Of a DNA stretch of 36,799 nucleotides, positions 1 through 9,768 are shown in pieces. Made by a program: the position numbers and the translations under genes. This DNA is from Bacteroides sp. SM23_62 (lineage in GTDB: Bacteria > Bacteroidota > Bacteroidia > Bacteroidales > SM23-62). The DNA is taken from NCBI GenBank assembly GCA_001303955.1, contig LJUP01000011.1:1-36799 (forward strand), in the 5' to 3' direction. The stretch's first letter is position 1, and the number at the start of each line of letters is the position of its first letter. The notes under the pieces are model-generated. The model saw only the letters and a program-made list of their open reading frames with translations, was not told the DNA's origin and searched no databases.

Positions 1-1
1 T

Positions 2-634
2 GAAGATCCTGCCAATCCGGGCACTTTTATCTACAATGACCGGGATCATGCCGGTGACGGATTAACACCGGAAACATGGTATCATCTGGCGGTATCATTT
101 GGCGATGGACATATGAAATTCTACATTGACGGGGTATTGGTTAAAGATTGGGATGATGTTCCGGATGCAGATATTGTCGATATAAGTGCTGAGCCTCATA
201 ATCTTGTATTTGGCCAGGCAAAACCAACTTCAGAATATGTAGACGAGACGGATCCGGATTTCTTCAAAGGTAAAATGGATGAGATCCGCATTTATAATCG
301 CGTATTATCGGATGCAGAGGTAATGGCCTTGTACGACATGCCTGTATCTACAGGTAAACCCATAACAAGCAGGGCATTTGAATTATCACAAAATTATCCC
401 AATCCTTTCACATCGACAACAACCATAAAGTTCTCTCAACAGGAAAAGGGTTATACAACACTTAAGTTATACAATACAGTCGGGCAAGAAGTGGCCACCC
501 TGATTTCTGAAGAACTGATGCCAGGCAATTATGAATACATATGGGATGCCAGTGATATGCCAACCGGAATTTACCTTTACAGACTTTCTGTAAATGGAAA
601 TGAGGAGACCAAAAAGCTATTTAAAATGAGATAA
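2..634 (+). CDS. C-terminal part of a secreted LamG/concanavalin-like domain protein with a T9SS type A sorting domain (5' truncated by the window edge)
   Basis: The frame is open from base 2 (EDPANPGTFIYNDRDHAGDGLTPETWYHLAVSFGDGHMKFYIDGVLV...), so the listed ATG at 113 is probably internal. LamG-like 'WYHLAVSF...KFYIDG' and 'GKMDEIRIYNRVLS'; tail 'FELSQNYPNPFTSTTTIKFSQ...GQEVATL...GIYLYRLSVNGNEETKKLFKMR' is a classic Por/T9SS C-terminal domain. Confidence 0.88.
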   Translation, partial: EDPANPGTFIYNDRDHAGDGLTPETWYHLAVSFGDGHMKFYIDGVLVKDWDDVPDADIVDISAEPHNLVFGQAKPTSEYVDETDPDFFKGKMDEIRIYNRVLSDAEVMALYDMPVSTGKPITSRAFELSQNYPNPFTSTTTIKFSQQEKGYTTLKLYNTVGQEVATLISEELMPGNYEYIWDASDMPTGIYLYRLSVNGNEETKKLFKMR

Positions 635-701
635 AGTAGTCTTGGCTTATCACACATTGACCTGTATTTATTTTACCATTGTGTGAGAAAGCACTGAATT
701 G

Positions 702-731
702 AAGTTCCCCTGCTGACAGGGGAACTTTTTT
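702..731 (+). terminator. Intrinsic (Rho-independent) terminator
   Basis: Perfect 11-bp stem AAGTTCCCCTG / CAGGGGAACTT (702-712 / 717-727), loop CTGA, T tract to 731; lies about 70 bp after the stop at 634. Confidence 0.88.
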
Positions 732-832
732 ATTCGAATAGATCATCTATATTTACTGTGGATAGCCAATAGCTGTTCTTGCAGCGTGTTATCTTTATCT
801 GTGAAAAAGTGATTTTCCTGAAACAATTGACA

Positions 833-3800
833 ATGATGAAAATACCCGGATGGATAGTTCTTGCAGTAATGATTGCTGCCAAGGTGGATGCACAACAAAT
901 TACCATACCACGAATCGATATGATGCCTGATTTGCCCCAGCCTTATCTGATGCGTAACTGGAAGAAGGTTGCACAGGGTTACGATTCCCTTGTTTTCAAT
1001 CAGGACCTGACCGGACAATACCTGCCACTGGTGTTCTTTCGTCCAATAAGCGTCAATTACCCCGGCCATGCCAGCTTTGGTTTGCATACTGCCGTTGGGA
1101 CAGCCAATCCGAATGCCGGGGAAGGTATCAACGTAATTCCTGCAGTTGTTGGGGCCTCTCTTTCCGGGATCGATAAGACAAACCAGTTCGGACAGAACTG
1201 GGCGCTTATGTGCGAGGAGTTTTTTAACAAACGTCCCGCGGAAAACATATATTTAAATCACCCCGTCACCAGCAGCGGGAATGATTCGTGGTATGAAACC
1301 ATGCCCAATGTATTTTTTCTGCAGTTAAATCATATTTACCCGAAGCTGGGTGATTTCGATTATCAGATCAGCACGCTTGCAAACCAGTGGTTGACGGCTA
1401 CTATTTTTATGGGGGGAAGTGCTACACCCTGGAATGTGCCAAACCTGAATTACCGTGCCTGGAAAATGTCGACCATGACACCACTCGAAACAGGGGTAAA
1501 AGAACCTGAAGCTGCCGGGGCGATTGCCTGGATCCTGTATAACTCATATATCATAACAGGTGAACGAAAATTTCTGACTGGGACCGAGTGGAATCTCGAG
1601 TTTCTGGACGCATATTCCGGAAATCCTTCCTATGAACTCCAGTTACCATATGGTGTGTATACGGCAGCCAGATTAAATGCGGAGCTTGGCACGCAATACA
1701 ATGTTGAAAAGATGGTAAACTGGTGCTTTAACCGTGGAGAACTTCGCGGGTGGGGATCCATTGTGGGGAAATGGGGAGATTATGATTGTTCGGGCCTGAT
1801 CGGTGAAGCCAACGATCTGGGAAACGATTATGCGTTTGCCATGAATGGCTATGAGCAGGCTGGTGCATTGGTACCCATGGTTAGATACGATGACCGGTTT
1901 GCCACTGCCATTGCCAAATGGGTCCTTAACCTGGCGAATGCTTCCCGGCTCTTCTATCCTAATTATTTGCCTGATGACCAGCAGGATAATGAGGATTGGG
2001 CCCATACATATGATCCCGGTTCCTATATTGGCTATGAAGCCATGAAACAGTTTAAGAACGGTAAAAGTCCATATGCCACCGGGGATGCAATGGCCGGGGG
2101 CTGGGCATCCACAAACCTGATGTTATACGGATCCTCCCATGTCGGGATCCTGGGTGGGATCATTGATACGACAAATGTTCAAGCCATCCTTCGTCTTGAC
2201 CTGCTGAAAACGGATTATTACCGGGGCGAGGCTTACCCTACATACCTTTATTTCAATCCCCATGGAACAGACAGATCTGTCGGGTTATCACTTCCTGCTG
2301 GCTCCTTTGATCTGTATGATGCAGTATCCAACTCCCACATTGCCTCAGGCGCATCCGGAAATGCCAGTATTTCTGTTCCATCCAAAGAGGCCGTAATGAT
2401 GGTCATTATACCTGCCGGTACGGCAATAACCACTGTGGGAAAGCGGACCTATGCGGGGGATGTTATCATTGATTTCAATAACGGAAATGAGGTTTCAGAT
2501 TACCCACCCAGGATCAAAGCCCTCGAAGCTGAAAACACAATCATTCAGACCGGCACAGCAACCCGGGTTTATTGTACTGCTTCTGATCCCGAACAGGAAA
2601 CGCTTACCTTTGAATGGATGGTACAGGATACGACCCTAGTGGGTACGAACATATATGAATTTACAGCACCTGATACTACAGGAACCTATCGGATAAGATG
2701 CAAAGTTGCCGATCCGGGGGACCAGTGGGATACGCTTTCTGCCTGGGTAGAAGTGGTTGAAAAGATAAAGACTCCCCCGGAAATCTTGAAAATTGAAGCC
2801 GATCCAAGAAAAGTACACCTATCCGGGACAATTGAACTCAGCTGTACTGCACAGGATGATGATAATGATTCTCTCACCTATGAATGGACATCTGTTTCAG
2901 GGAGCATAATGGCTGACAAAAACCTGGCTACATTTACTGCTCCGGATGTAAGCGGGAATTACTTCATTGTTTGTACCGTGACCGATTCAGCCGCATTGAC
3001 GGATACCGACAGCATAAGGGTGATGGTACGGGATCTGTCCATTCTCCCGACAGGCAACCTGATTGCCCAGTATCCACTGAACGGGAATGCACAGGATTTC
3101 AGCGGCCACGGATTTCATGGAATCCCCGGTGCGGTCTCATGGGTCAATGATGTGGAAGGTACACCCGGTAAAGCAGCATTCTTCAATGGTTTAAGTAGTT
3201 ATATTCATGTACCAAATGACAGCTTATTGAACTTTCAGGATGCATTGTCAATAGCCTGCTGGATAAAAATTGATCAGTTCTATAGCCGTGAACAACATCC
3301 TGTTTCTCATGGAAGCTGGGAAAATCGCTACAAAATATCCATAGGAGACCCAAAAATCCGCTTTACTTTGAATACTACGGCTGGTATCAAAGATCTCGAT
3401 ACTGAATCTCCTCCTCTGGCAGGTCAGTGGTATCATCTGGCAGTAATATATGATGGAAACGATATGGAGATCTGGCTTGATGGAAAACTTGATGCTTTCA
3501 CCTCCCATAGCGGCCTGATAAAGAAAACCATCCACAATCTGGCATTTGGTCAGAACCTGCCCGGTGTTAATAATTACAATTTTAAAGGTACCCTGGATGC
3601 AGTCAGCATCTTCGATTATGGTCTTTCGCCTTCCCAGATTAAGGACCATATGGACAACAGTATCAACCTGAGTATTCAGGATTCATCATTTAAATCGGGC
3701 AGAAAGCTAATGGTATTCCCGAATCCCGTAACCGGTCCCGACATAAATATCACCATTCTCAGCCAGCAGCCTGAAGATATTAAATGTTCACTGTATGAAT

Positions 3801-3958
3801 TATCAGGCAGACAAACAGGCTTGAGTAAGTATTACAGGACGGAAACAGGTGAATTTACATTTGCCATGCCTGCTGGGATGCTGGGCAACGGAATGTACAT
3901 ACTCTCAATTACTGGGGATAACTGGACTGAACACAGGTTGATCAGTGTAATTAGATGA
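833..3958 (+). CDS. Secreted multidomain protein: uncharacterised N-terminal (possible alpha/alpha-toroid glycan-active) region, two Ig/PKD-like domains, LamG domain, T9SS-type C-terminal tail
   Basis: ORF 779..3958; the TTG at 779 is less likely than ATG 833/836, which gives signal peptide MMKIPGWIVLAVMIAAKVDAQ. Repeated 'TRVYCTASDPEQETLTFEWMVQD...' and 'ELSCTAQDDDNDSLTYEWTSVSG...' are Ig/PKD-like; 'LAGQWYHLAVIYDGNDMEIWLDGKLDAF' is LamG-like; the C-terminus 'LMVFPNPVTGPDINITIL...GMYILSITGDNWTEHRLISVIR' is T9SS-like. Confidence 0.8.
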   Translation: MMKIPGWIVLAVMIAAKVDAQQITIPRIDMMPDLPQPYLMRNWKKVAQGYDSLVFNQDLTGQYLPLVFFRPISVNYPGHASFGLHTAVGTANPNAGEGINVIPAVVGASLSGIDKTNQFGQNWALMCEEFFNKRPAENIYLNHPVTSSGNDSWYETMPNVFFLQLNHIYPKLGDFDYQISTLANQWLTATIFMGGSATPWNVPNLNYRAWKMSTMTPLETGVKEPEAAGAIAWILYNSYIITGERKFLTGTEWNLEFLDAYSGNPSYELQLPYGVYTAARLNAELGTQYNVEKMVNWCFNRGELRGWGSIVGKWGDYDCSGLIGEANDLGNDYAFAMNGYEQAGALVPMVRYDDRFATAIAKWVLNLANASRLFYPNYLPDDQQDNEDWAHTYDPGSYIGYEAMKQFKNGKSPYATGDAMAGGWASTNLMLYGSSHVGILGGIIDTTNVQAILRLDLLKTDYYRGEAYPTYLYFNPHGTDRSVGLSLPAGSFDLYDAVSNSHIASGASGNASISVPSKEAVMMVIIPAGTAITTVGKRTYAGDVIIDFNNGNEVSDYPPRIKALEAENTIIQTGTATRVYCTASDPEQETLTFEWMVQDTTLVGTNIYEFTAPDTTGTYRIRCKVADPGDQWDTLSAWVEVVEKIKTPPEILKIEADPRKVHLSGTIELSCTAQDDDNDSLTYEWTSVSGSIMADKNLATFTAPDVSGNYFIVCTVTDSAALTDTDSIRVMVRDLSILPTGNLIAQYPLNGNAQDFSGHGFHGIPGAVSWVNDVEGTPGKAAFFNGLSSYIHVPNDSLLNFQDALSIACWIKIDQFYSREQHPVSHGSWENRYKISIGDPKIRFTLNTTAGIKDLDTESPPLAGQWYHLAVIYDGNDMEIWLDGKLDAFTSHSGLIKKTIHNLAFGQNLPGVNNYNFKGTLDAVSIFDYGLSPSQIKDHMDNSINLSIQDSSFKSGRKLMVFPNPVTGPDINITILSQQPEDIKCSLYELSGRQTGLSKYYRTETGEFTFAMPAGMLGNGMYILSITGDNWTEHRLISVIR

Positions 3959-3964
3959 CTGTCA

Positions 3965-5263
3965 GTGAAACGGATATTACAATATGGTATATATCTTTTT
4001 CTGCTGTTCATTCAGATGGCATGTTCCGGCGGAAATAAAGACAGGGATTCAGTCCTTGAATATTGGTCTTCAAATAATATTGGCGAAATAACCTTCTCCC
4101 GGGAAATTGTGGAGGCGTGGAACCTAAAACATCCTGAATCGACCCTGAAATTCCAACCCATACCCGAAGGTCAATCATCGGAAGAAATAATACTGGCCGC
4201 GGTAGTAGGAAAGACCACCCCTGACATTTACTCCAATATGTGGCAGGGTATTGTTGAGTTCTATGCAAAAGCGAATGTTCTGGTTCCGCTCGATACTTTA
4301 GCCGGTTTTGAGGACTTTGTTCATGATCGTTGTGATTCTTTAACAATCAGGGAAATTACTTCTTCAGATGGTCATATATATCAATTCCCGTGGAAAATAA
4401 ATCCGTTTATGACAATTTATAACAAGAAATTCCTTGCAGAATTAAATCTTGATACGCTTCCGAATACATATACCGAATATTTAAATGCAGCTGAAAAATT
4501 TAAGAAAGATCTTGATGGAGACGGATATGTTGATCAATGGTTCGGGAATACATCCGTAAGACTTGTCTGGTACCAGCGTTTATTCAATTTTTATACATTG
4601 TATATCGCAGCATCTGACGGTTTGCCACTGATCAAAAACAACCGGGCTTTTTTTAACAATGAATATGCCATAGAGGCATTCAGGTTCCTGCAGGAGATCT
4701 ATAAGCAAAGTTATTTTTCTAAAGAGGATCAAACAGCAGGACAGGATCCTTTTCTTGCCGGTAAAATAGCAACCAAATTCACGGGGCCCTGGGAGATAGA
4801 ATACCTGGAAAGATATAAGCCAGAAGGATTTGATTATGATTACTTTCCAATTCCTGTTCCCGAGGATCACCAGGGGCCAGTTTATACCTATTGTGATCCC
4901 AAGAGCATTGTTATTTTCAACACCTGCACCGAGCCCCAGATAGCCTTCGAATTCATTAAAACCATGGTCGATAAGAAGGGAGATCTGTTGTTTCTTCAAA
5001 CAACAAAGCAATTACCACGAAGAAAAGGCCTCGATACCATCAAAGCATATGAAAACTTCTTCAATGAAAATCAGCGGTTACAGGCATTTGTCGAACAGGC
5101 CAAATACATCCGGGGGATGGATAATTGTGAAGTGATAACTGAGGTCCTTGATATAATAACCCAGGAATACGAAGCTTGTGTGTTACATGATATGAAAGAA
5201 CCCGAAAAAGCAATTGCCGATGCTGAGAGGGCGGTTAACATCCTCCTGGGTAGTCAAAAGTAA
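3965..5263 (+). CDS. ABC transporter sugar-binding lipoprotein (extracellular solute-binding protein, family 1-like)
   Basis: GTG start; lipobox-like 'LFIQMAC|SGG'; 'VLEYWSSNNIGEITFSREIVEAWNLKHPESTLKFQPIP', 'FLAGKIATKFTGPWEIEYLE' are typical of family 1 binding proteins; followed by two sugar permeases. Confidence 0.9.
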   Translation: MKRILQYGIYLFLLFIQMACSGGNKDRDSVLEYWSSNNIGEITFSREIVEAWNLKHPESTLKFQPIPEGQSSEEIILAAVVGKTTPDIYSNMWQGIVEFYAKANVLVPLDTLAGFEDFVHDRCDSLTIREITSSDGHIYQFPWKINPFMTIYNKKFLAELNLDTLPNTYTEYLNAAEKFKKDLDGDGYVDQWFGNTSVRLVWYQRLFNFYTLYIAASDGLPLIKNNRAFFNNEYAIEAFRFLQEIYKQSYFSKEDQTAGQDPFLAGKIATKFTGPWEIEYLERYKPEGFDYDYFPIPVPEDHQGPVYTYCDPKSIVIFNTCTEPQIAFEFIKTMVDKKGDLLFLQTTKQLPRRKGLDTIKAYENFFNENQRLQAFVEQAKYIRGMDNCEVITEVLDIITQEYEACVLHDMKEPEKAIADAERAVNILLGSQK

Positions 5264-5290
5264 TTGTTTATTCTCGCTAGAAGTGTTCAA

Positions 5291-6157
5291 ATGAGCCTAC
5301 AGTCAAAAAAATCGATGATATCCTATTTTCTGGTGTCGCCCTACCTGGTCCATCTGATCCTTTTTGTCTCCTTCCCCGTGATTTTCTCTGTTGTGCTGAC
5401 ATTCCATAAATGGAACATTATATCTGAGATGCAATATGTCGGCATTGATAATTACAGCAGACTCTTTCAGGACCGCTTATTCTGGAAATCCTTGGTAAAT
5501 ACATTAACCTTCCTGGTTGTCCATATTCCACTGCAAATCGTCATAGCTTTAGCCCTGGCTTATTTCCTGGATCAAAAGATATTCTGCAAAGGATTTTTCA
5601 GAGCAACTTTCTTTTTACCGGTTGTCATATCCGGAGTCGTCGTCACCATGATATGGAAGCAATTATATGGAGTTGATACAGGATTAATAAACAAATTGCT
5701 TGTAAGTATCGGGTTGGGGAAGGTGGAATGGATAATCAACAAGAACATAGCAATGATCTCAATTGCCATAATGGCCACATGGAAAAATGTCGGATTGTAT
5801 GTGATCCTTTTTTTGGTTGGCCTGCAATCGGTGCCACAAAGATATTATGAGGCTGCTGATGTCGAGGGGGCCAGCAGATGGCAGAAATTCAGATATATAA
5901 CACTACCGGCAATTAATCCCACGATTTTCATGGTGACGATTCTATCTACCATCGGAGGATTTAATTTGTTTATCGAGCCATATATCATGACGGGGGGAGG
6001 TCCTTTGAATAGTACCTTGTCGGCCGTTCTCTACATATATAAACAGGCATTTGAGTTTTATCATATGGGCTATTCGGCATCCCTGGGATTAATATTTGCA
6101 TTCATTATCATGATGGTTGTCGTCATTCAGAAATATATGATTGAAAAGGATGAATGA
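5291..6157 (+). CDS. ABC sugar transporter permease (MalF/UgpA-like)
   Basis: ORF 5264..6157, ATG at 5291 more likely (MSLQSKKSMISYFLVSPYLVHLILFV). EAA loop 'YYEAADVEGASRWQKFRYITLPAINPTIF'; multiple TM segments. Confidence 0.92.
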   Translation: MSLQSKKSMISYFLVSPYLVHLILFVSFPVIFSVVLTFHKWNIISEMQYVGIDNYSRLFQDRLFWKSLVNTLTFLVVHIPLQIVIALALAYFLDQKIFCKGFFRATFFLPVVISGVVVTMIWKQLYGVDTGLINKLLVSIGLGKVEWIINKNIAMISIAIMATWKNVGLYVILFLVGLQSVPQRYYEAADVEGASRWQKFRYITLPAINPTIFMVTILSTIGGFNLFIEPYIMTGGGPLNSTLSAVLYIYKQAFEFYHMGYSASLGLIFAFIIMMVVVIQKYMIEKDE

Positions 6158-6978
6158 GTAGAATGAAAGCTACCAAAATCATAGTCTATATTTTACTGAT
6201 TGGAGCAGGATTCTCTTTTCTGTATCCATTTTACTGGATGATTATTGCATCAGTGACACCTGAAAGCCAGTTGGGGAATTTCAATCTTCTGCCTTTAGAG
6301 ATCAGTTTTGAAAATTACCTGCTCATGTTTAGCAAGATTCCCATTTTCAGATCATTGCTCAACAGCACCATTGTTGCCGTAAGTTCTACAACTGGCGTAA
6401 TTGTATTCGGTTCCATGATAGGCTATGCCCTCGCAAAGGGAAACTTCAGAGGAAAGAACCTCTTGTTCTTTATCATCGTCTTTACCATGACCCTGCCCTT
6501 TCAAATCACATTGATCCCAAATTATGTTCTGATGGTAAAATTCAGATGGGTCGATACATTTGCAGCCCTGATAATACCTTCCTTAAACAGTGCTTTCGCA
6601 ATCATCATGTTCAGGCAGGTATTCAAAGGAATACCGGATGATTTAATTGATGCTGCAAGAGTTGACGGATGCGGTGAGTTAAGAATAATTTTTCAGGTAT
6701 TATGGCCAAACATAATTCCAACGATCGTAACCGTGGGTATCATAACATTCATGAATTCATGGAATGAGGTATTATGGCCGTTGATCGTGATAAGGGATGA
6801 AAATCTGATGACAATGCCCCAGCTGGTAACACTGTTCGCAGTAGGTGGACGAGCCGATGCCCAGCTCGGGGTAAAACTTGCCTCAGCAGTCCTGTTGGCA
6901 ATGCCTATAATTATTGCCTATTCAATATTCCAGAAACATTTTATCAGAAGCATGGCTTCCTCTGGTCTTAAAGGATAA
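6154..6978 (+). CDS. ABC sugar transporter permease (MalG/UgpE-like)
   Basis: ATGA overlap with the upstream permease; EAA loop 'IPDDLIDAARVDGCGELRIIFQVLWPNIIPTI'; 'FLYPFYWMIIASVTPESQL'. Confidence 0.93.
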   Translation: MSRMKATKIIVYILLIGAGFSFLYPFYWMIIASVTPESQLGNFNLLPLEISFENYLLMFSKIPIFRSLLNSTIVAVSSTTGVIVFGSMIGYALAKGNFRGKNLLFFIIVFTMTLPFQITLIPNYVLMVKFRWVDTFAALIIPSLNSAFAIIMFRQVFKGIPDDLIDAARVDGCGELRIIFQVLWPNIIPTIVTVGIITFMNSWNEVLWPLIVIRDENLMTMPQLVTLFAVGGRADAQLGVKLASAVLLAMPIIIAYSIFQKHFIRSMASSGLKG

Positions 6979-7005
6979 ATCACAAATGATAACCTATTTC
7001 TGTAA

Positions 7006-8439
7006 ATGATAACAGTAACCAGAAGCGATATAAAAATTGAAGCAAATGCTGAAAAAGTAATCCCTTTGTATCTGTATATCAGAAACAAAAACAGGATCCG
7101 ACGCATTGTATCCGACGTATTATCCATGAATGAAAAAGTTGTTGAAATAATACTGAACCAGGTTCTTGATGAATTTGGATCAAGGCATATCGGATTTAGA
7201 AAAGTTCTATTAAGAAATTATCATTCCATTGAGAAATATATCACGTCCAAGAAAACCCTGTCATTATCGAGAAAGTTGCTGCTTGGATCGTATTTCACCA
7301 AGGAATATTCCGTTGAATCTGCAGCAGTGTTCAATCCTTCCATTGTCAGGCACCCCGATCAAAACGGACTTGCAAATGGAGACTTTCGATTTATATTAAG
7401 TCTGAGGGCAACAGGAGAGGGGCATATATCTTCCATAGAATTCACATCGGGAATTATCTCCAAAACGGGCGAAATAACATTAGATCCCATGCCATCCAAA
7501 TTGGCCGGTTCATACAGAAGTGCATCTTTACAATTTTCTAAAGATTTTATTGTAAAAAGAGCGAAATATTATGATGATTTCAATACTTCGGTATTTAAAT
7601 ATTTGCCGGAACAATTTTCACGTAATAAGGCAGCGCAGATAATATCCGATGCTGCGGAGAGCATTAAAAATAATTACACCGCCACAAAAGAAGCACTGTA
7701 TGATATTCTTGATACAAATTATGATATCTCTTTTGATAAAGAAACGGCATTGGGAAACAGGGTGATTTTCCCGCAATCAGCAGAAGAATCAGGGGGGATA
7801 GAAGATGCAAGATTTGTAGAATTTTCAGATCAGGATAAGACTACCTATATAGGAACCTATACTGCATATTATAGAGAGGAAATCAAGTCTAAAATAATAG
7901 AAACCGGAGATTTTATTTCTTTCCGTATTCGCTCTCTTTATGGCAGGGCTGTACTTGGCAAAGGGATGGCTCTTTTTCCGGAAAAAATCAACGGGAAATA
8001 TGCCATGATCAGCCGGCAGGGAGACGAAAATCTATCAATAATGTATTCCGATGATCTTTATTTCTGGGATGCCTACAAAACGATTCAGAAGCCTGAAAGG
8101 GAATGGGAGCTGATACAGCTGGGCAATTATGGCAGCCCGGTTAAAACACCTTCCGGCTGGCTGCTGCTGACGCATGGAGTAGGACCGTTGAGAAAATACG
8201 TAATCAGCGCTTCCCTGCTCGATCTTTACAATCCCGAAGTCGTACTGGCAACCCTGGATAAGCCATTTATATATGCAAATGCTGACGAACGTAAGGATTA
8301 TGTGCCCAATGCTGTCTATACGTGCGGGATCATGCAGCATTTCGACAATCTGATTATACCCTACGCCATGTCAGACAGTGCTGTAAGTTTTGCCAGGGTT
8401 AATATTCATTTGCTGATAGACGAATTATTGAGTAAATAA
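7006..8439 (+). CDS. GH130-like glycosidase/phosphorylase (longer form, predicted cytoplasmic)
   Basis: 'AAVFNPSIVRHPDQNGLANGDFRFILSLRATGEGHISSIEFTSG', 'GGIEDARFVEFSD', 'SPVKTPSGWLLLTHGVGPLRKYVISASLLDLYNPEVVLA' are GH130-type signatures; no signal peptide. Confidence 0.8.
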   Translation: MITVTRSDIKIEANAEKVIPLYLYIRNKNRIRRIVSDVLSMNEKVVEIILNQVLDEFGSRHIGFRKVLLRNYHSIEKYITSKKTLSLSRKLLLGSYFTKEYSVESAAVFNPSIVRHPDQNGLANGDFRFILSLRATGEGHISSIEFTSGIISKTGEITLDPMPSKLAGSYRSASLQFSKDFIVKRAKYYDDFNTSVFKYLPEQFSRNKAAQIISDAAESIKNNYTATKEALYDILDTNYDISFDKETALGNRVIFPQSAEESGGIEDARFVEFSDQDKTTYIGTYTAYYREEIKSKIIETGDFISFRIRSLYGRAVLGKGMALFPEKINGKYAMISRQGDENLSIMYSDDLYFWDAYKTIQKPEREWELIQLGNYGSPVKTPSGWLLLTHGVGPLRKYVISASLLDLYNPEVVLATLDKPFIYANADERKDYVPNAVYTCGIMQHFDNLIIPYAMSDSAVSFARVNIHLLIDELLSK

Positions 8440-8447
8440 AACCAGTC

Positions 8448-9749
8448 ATGCCCATTGCCAGGTACATATTCTTTTTATTGATTGTTTTGTGCGCATGTTC
8501 CGGTGCTGACAGGTGCCCTGATGATTCTTTAATAAGTACTTCGCATTTAGAACATCTATTCCAGGAAATTGATATTGATGATAATATCCATCTGGGAACT
8601 GTCTGGATCTATAGCAATGCGCCTGATTATCCGCTCGTCAATGATGAAGACGAGGGTTTCACCTGTGTCGATGATGTCTCACGGGCTTTGGTCTTTTACT
8701 GCCGGCAATATAAAAGAAACCCCGTACAGGACAACCTTGAAAAGATAGAATCATTGACAAGGTTCATAATGTATATGAAGGAAGACAATGGTTACTACCA
8801 TAATTTCATGTTTCCGGATAATGGAATTAACAGAATCCATCCGAATAGCAGGCCAATTCCCAATTTCTGGTCCTGGAGGGCTTTCTGGGCTCTGACCGAA
8901 CTGAATCTGCTGGATTCTCCTGAATTAAATGATCTCAGGGATAAGACCAAACCAGATTTAGAACAATTGGTGAACAACATCGAACAAATATTTTCATCAG
9001 AAAGCGATACTACTGAATTTGAAGGCATTAGAATTCCATCAGTTATTGCAGGATACGGGGCAGACCAGGTTGCGGTTATCATGGTTGGTCTTTGCAATTA
9101 TTATCATATAAATAATTCATTATTTGTTAGAGATCTTCTTCTGAAGTTAGGACATTATCTGGTAGCCGTACAGTATGGGGATGAAAACACATCCCCCTAT
9201 TTTGCGTTTTTAAGCTGGGAAAACATCTGGCACGCATGGGGAAATATGCAGGCCTATGCATTATTGCATACGGGCCATATTCTTGAAAATGCTCAGTTTA
9301 TAGATGCTGGATTAAAAGAGGTGAAACATTTTTACCCTTTCTGCATTGAACAAAATTATTTCAGCGAATTCAGACTTGTCAGGAACCATGACTCACTGCT
9401 GTTGAATGATTTGCTTAAGTTCCCACAGATATCCTATGGGATCAGACCAATGGTATTTGCCTCGCTTGAAGCTTATAACATTACGGGTGATGAAACCTAT
9501 GCCATACTGGCTGGCAGGCTGGCGACGTGGTATTTTGGTAATAATCCTGCCAACCAGGTGATGTATGATCATCTGACAGGGAGAGCTTTTGATGGTATCA
9601 ATACTGCCAGTAAAATAAATTATAATTCGGGAGCAGAGTCTACTATCGAAACACTATTAAGCATTCAGGCAATAGAATCGAATCCTGTTTCAAAACAAAT
9701 AGTACAGGAATACTGTATAAAATGGAATTTGTTTCAAGATCAACCTTGA
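8448..9749 (+). CDS. Lipoprotein with (alpha/alpha)-toroid glycosidase-like region, function unknown
   Basis: Lipobox 'IVLCAC|SGADRC'; 'DEGFTCVDDVSRALVFYCRQYKRN', 'NFWSWRAFWALTELNLL', 'GYGADQVAVIMVGLCNYYHI' look like helical toroid repeats; sits between two GH130 genes. Confidence 0.55.
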   Translation: MPIARYIFFLLIVLCACSGADRCPDDSLISTSHLEHLFQEIDIDDNIHLGTVWIYSNAPDYPLVNDEDEGFTCVDDVSRALVFYCRQYKRNPVQDNLEKIESLTRFIMYMKEDNGYYHNFMFPDNGINRIHPNSRPIPNFWSWRAFWALTELNLLDSPELNDLRDKTKPDLEQLVNNIEQIFSSESDTTEFEGIRIPSVIAGYGADQVAVIMVGLCNYYHINNSLFVRDLLLKLGHYLVAVQYGDENTSPYFAFLSWENIWHAWGNMQAYALLHTGHILENAQFIDAGLKEVKHFYPFCIEQNYFSEFRLVRNHDSLLLNDLLKFPQISYGIRPMVFASLEAYNITGDETYAILAGRLATWYFGNNPANQVMYDHLTGRAFDGINTASKINYNSGAESTIETLLSIQAIESNPVSKQIVQEYCIKWNLFQDQP

Positions 9750-9768
9750 GTAATAATTAAATTTCAAT

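Noticed and set aside
743-1248. Antisense ORFs (114 aa and 63 aa) over the 5' part of the LamG protein gene
   Set aside because: Fully or largely overlapped by a strong coding frame on the opposite strand; no recognisable motifs.
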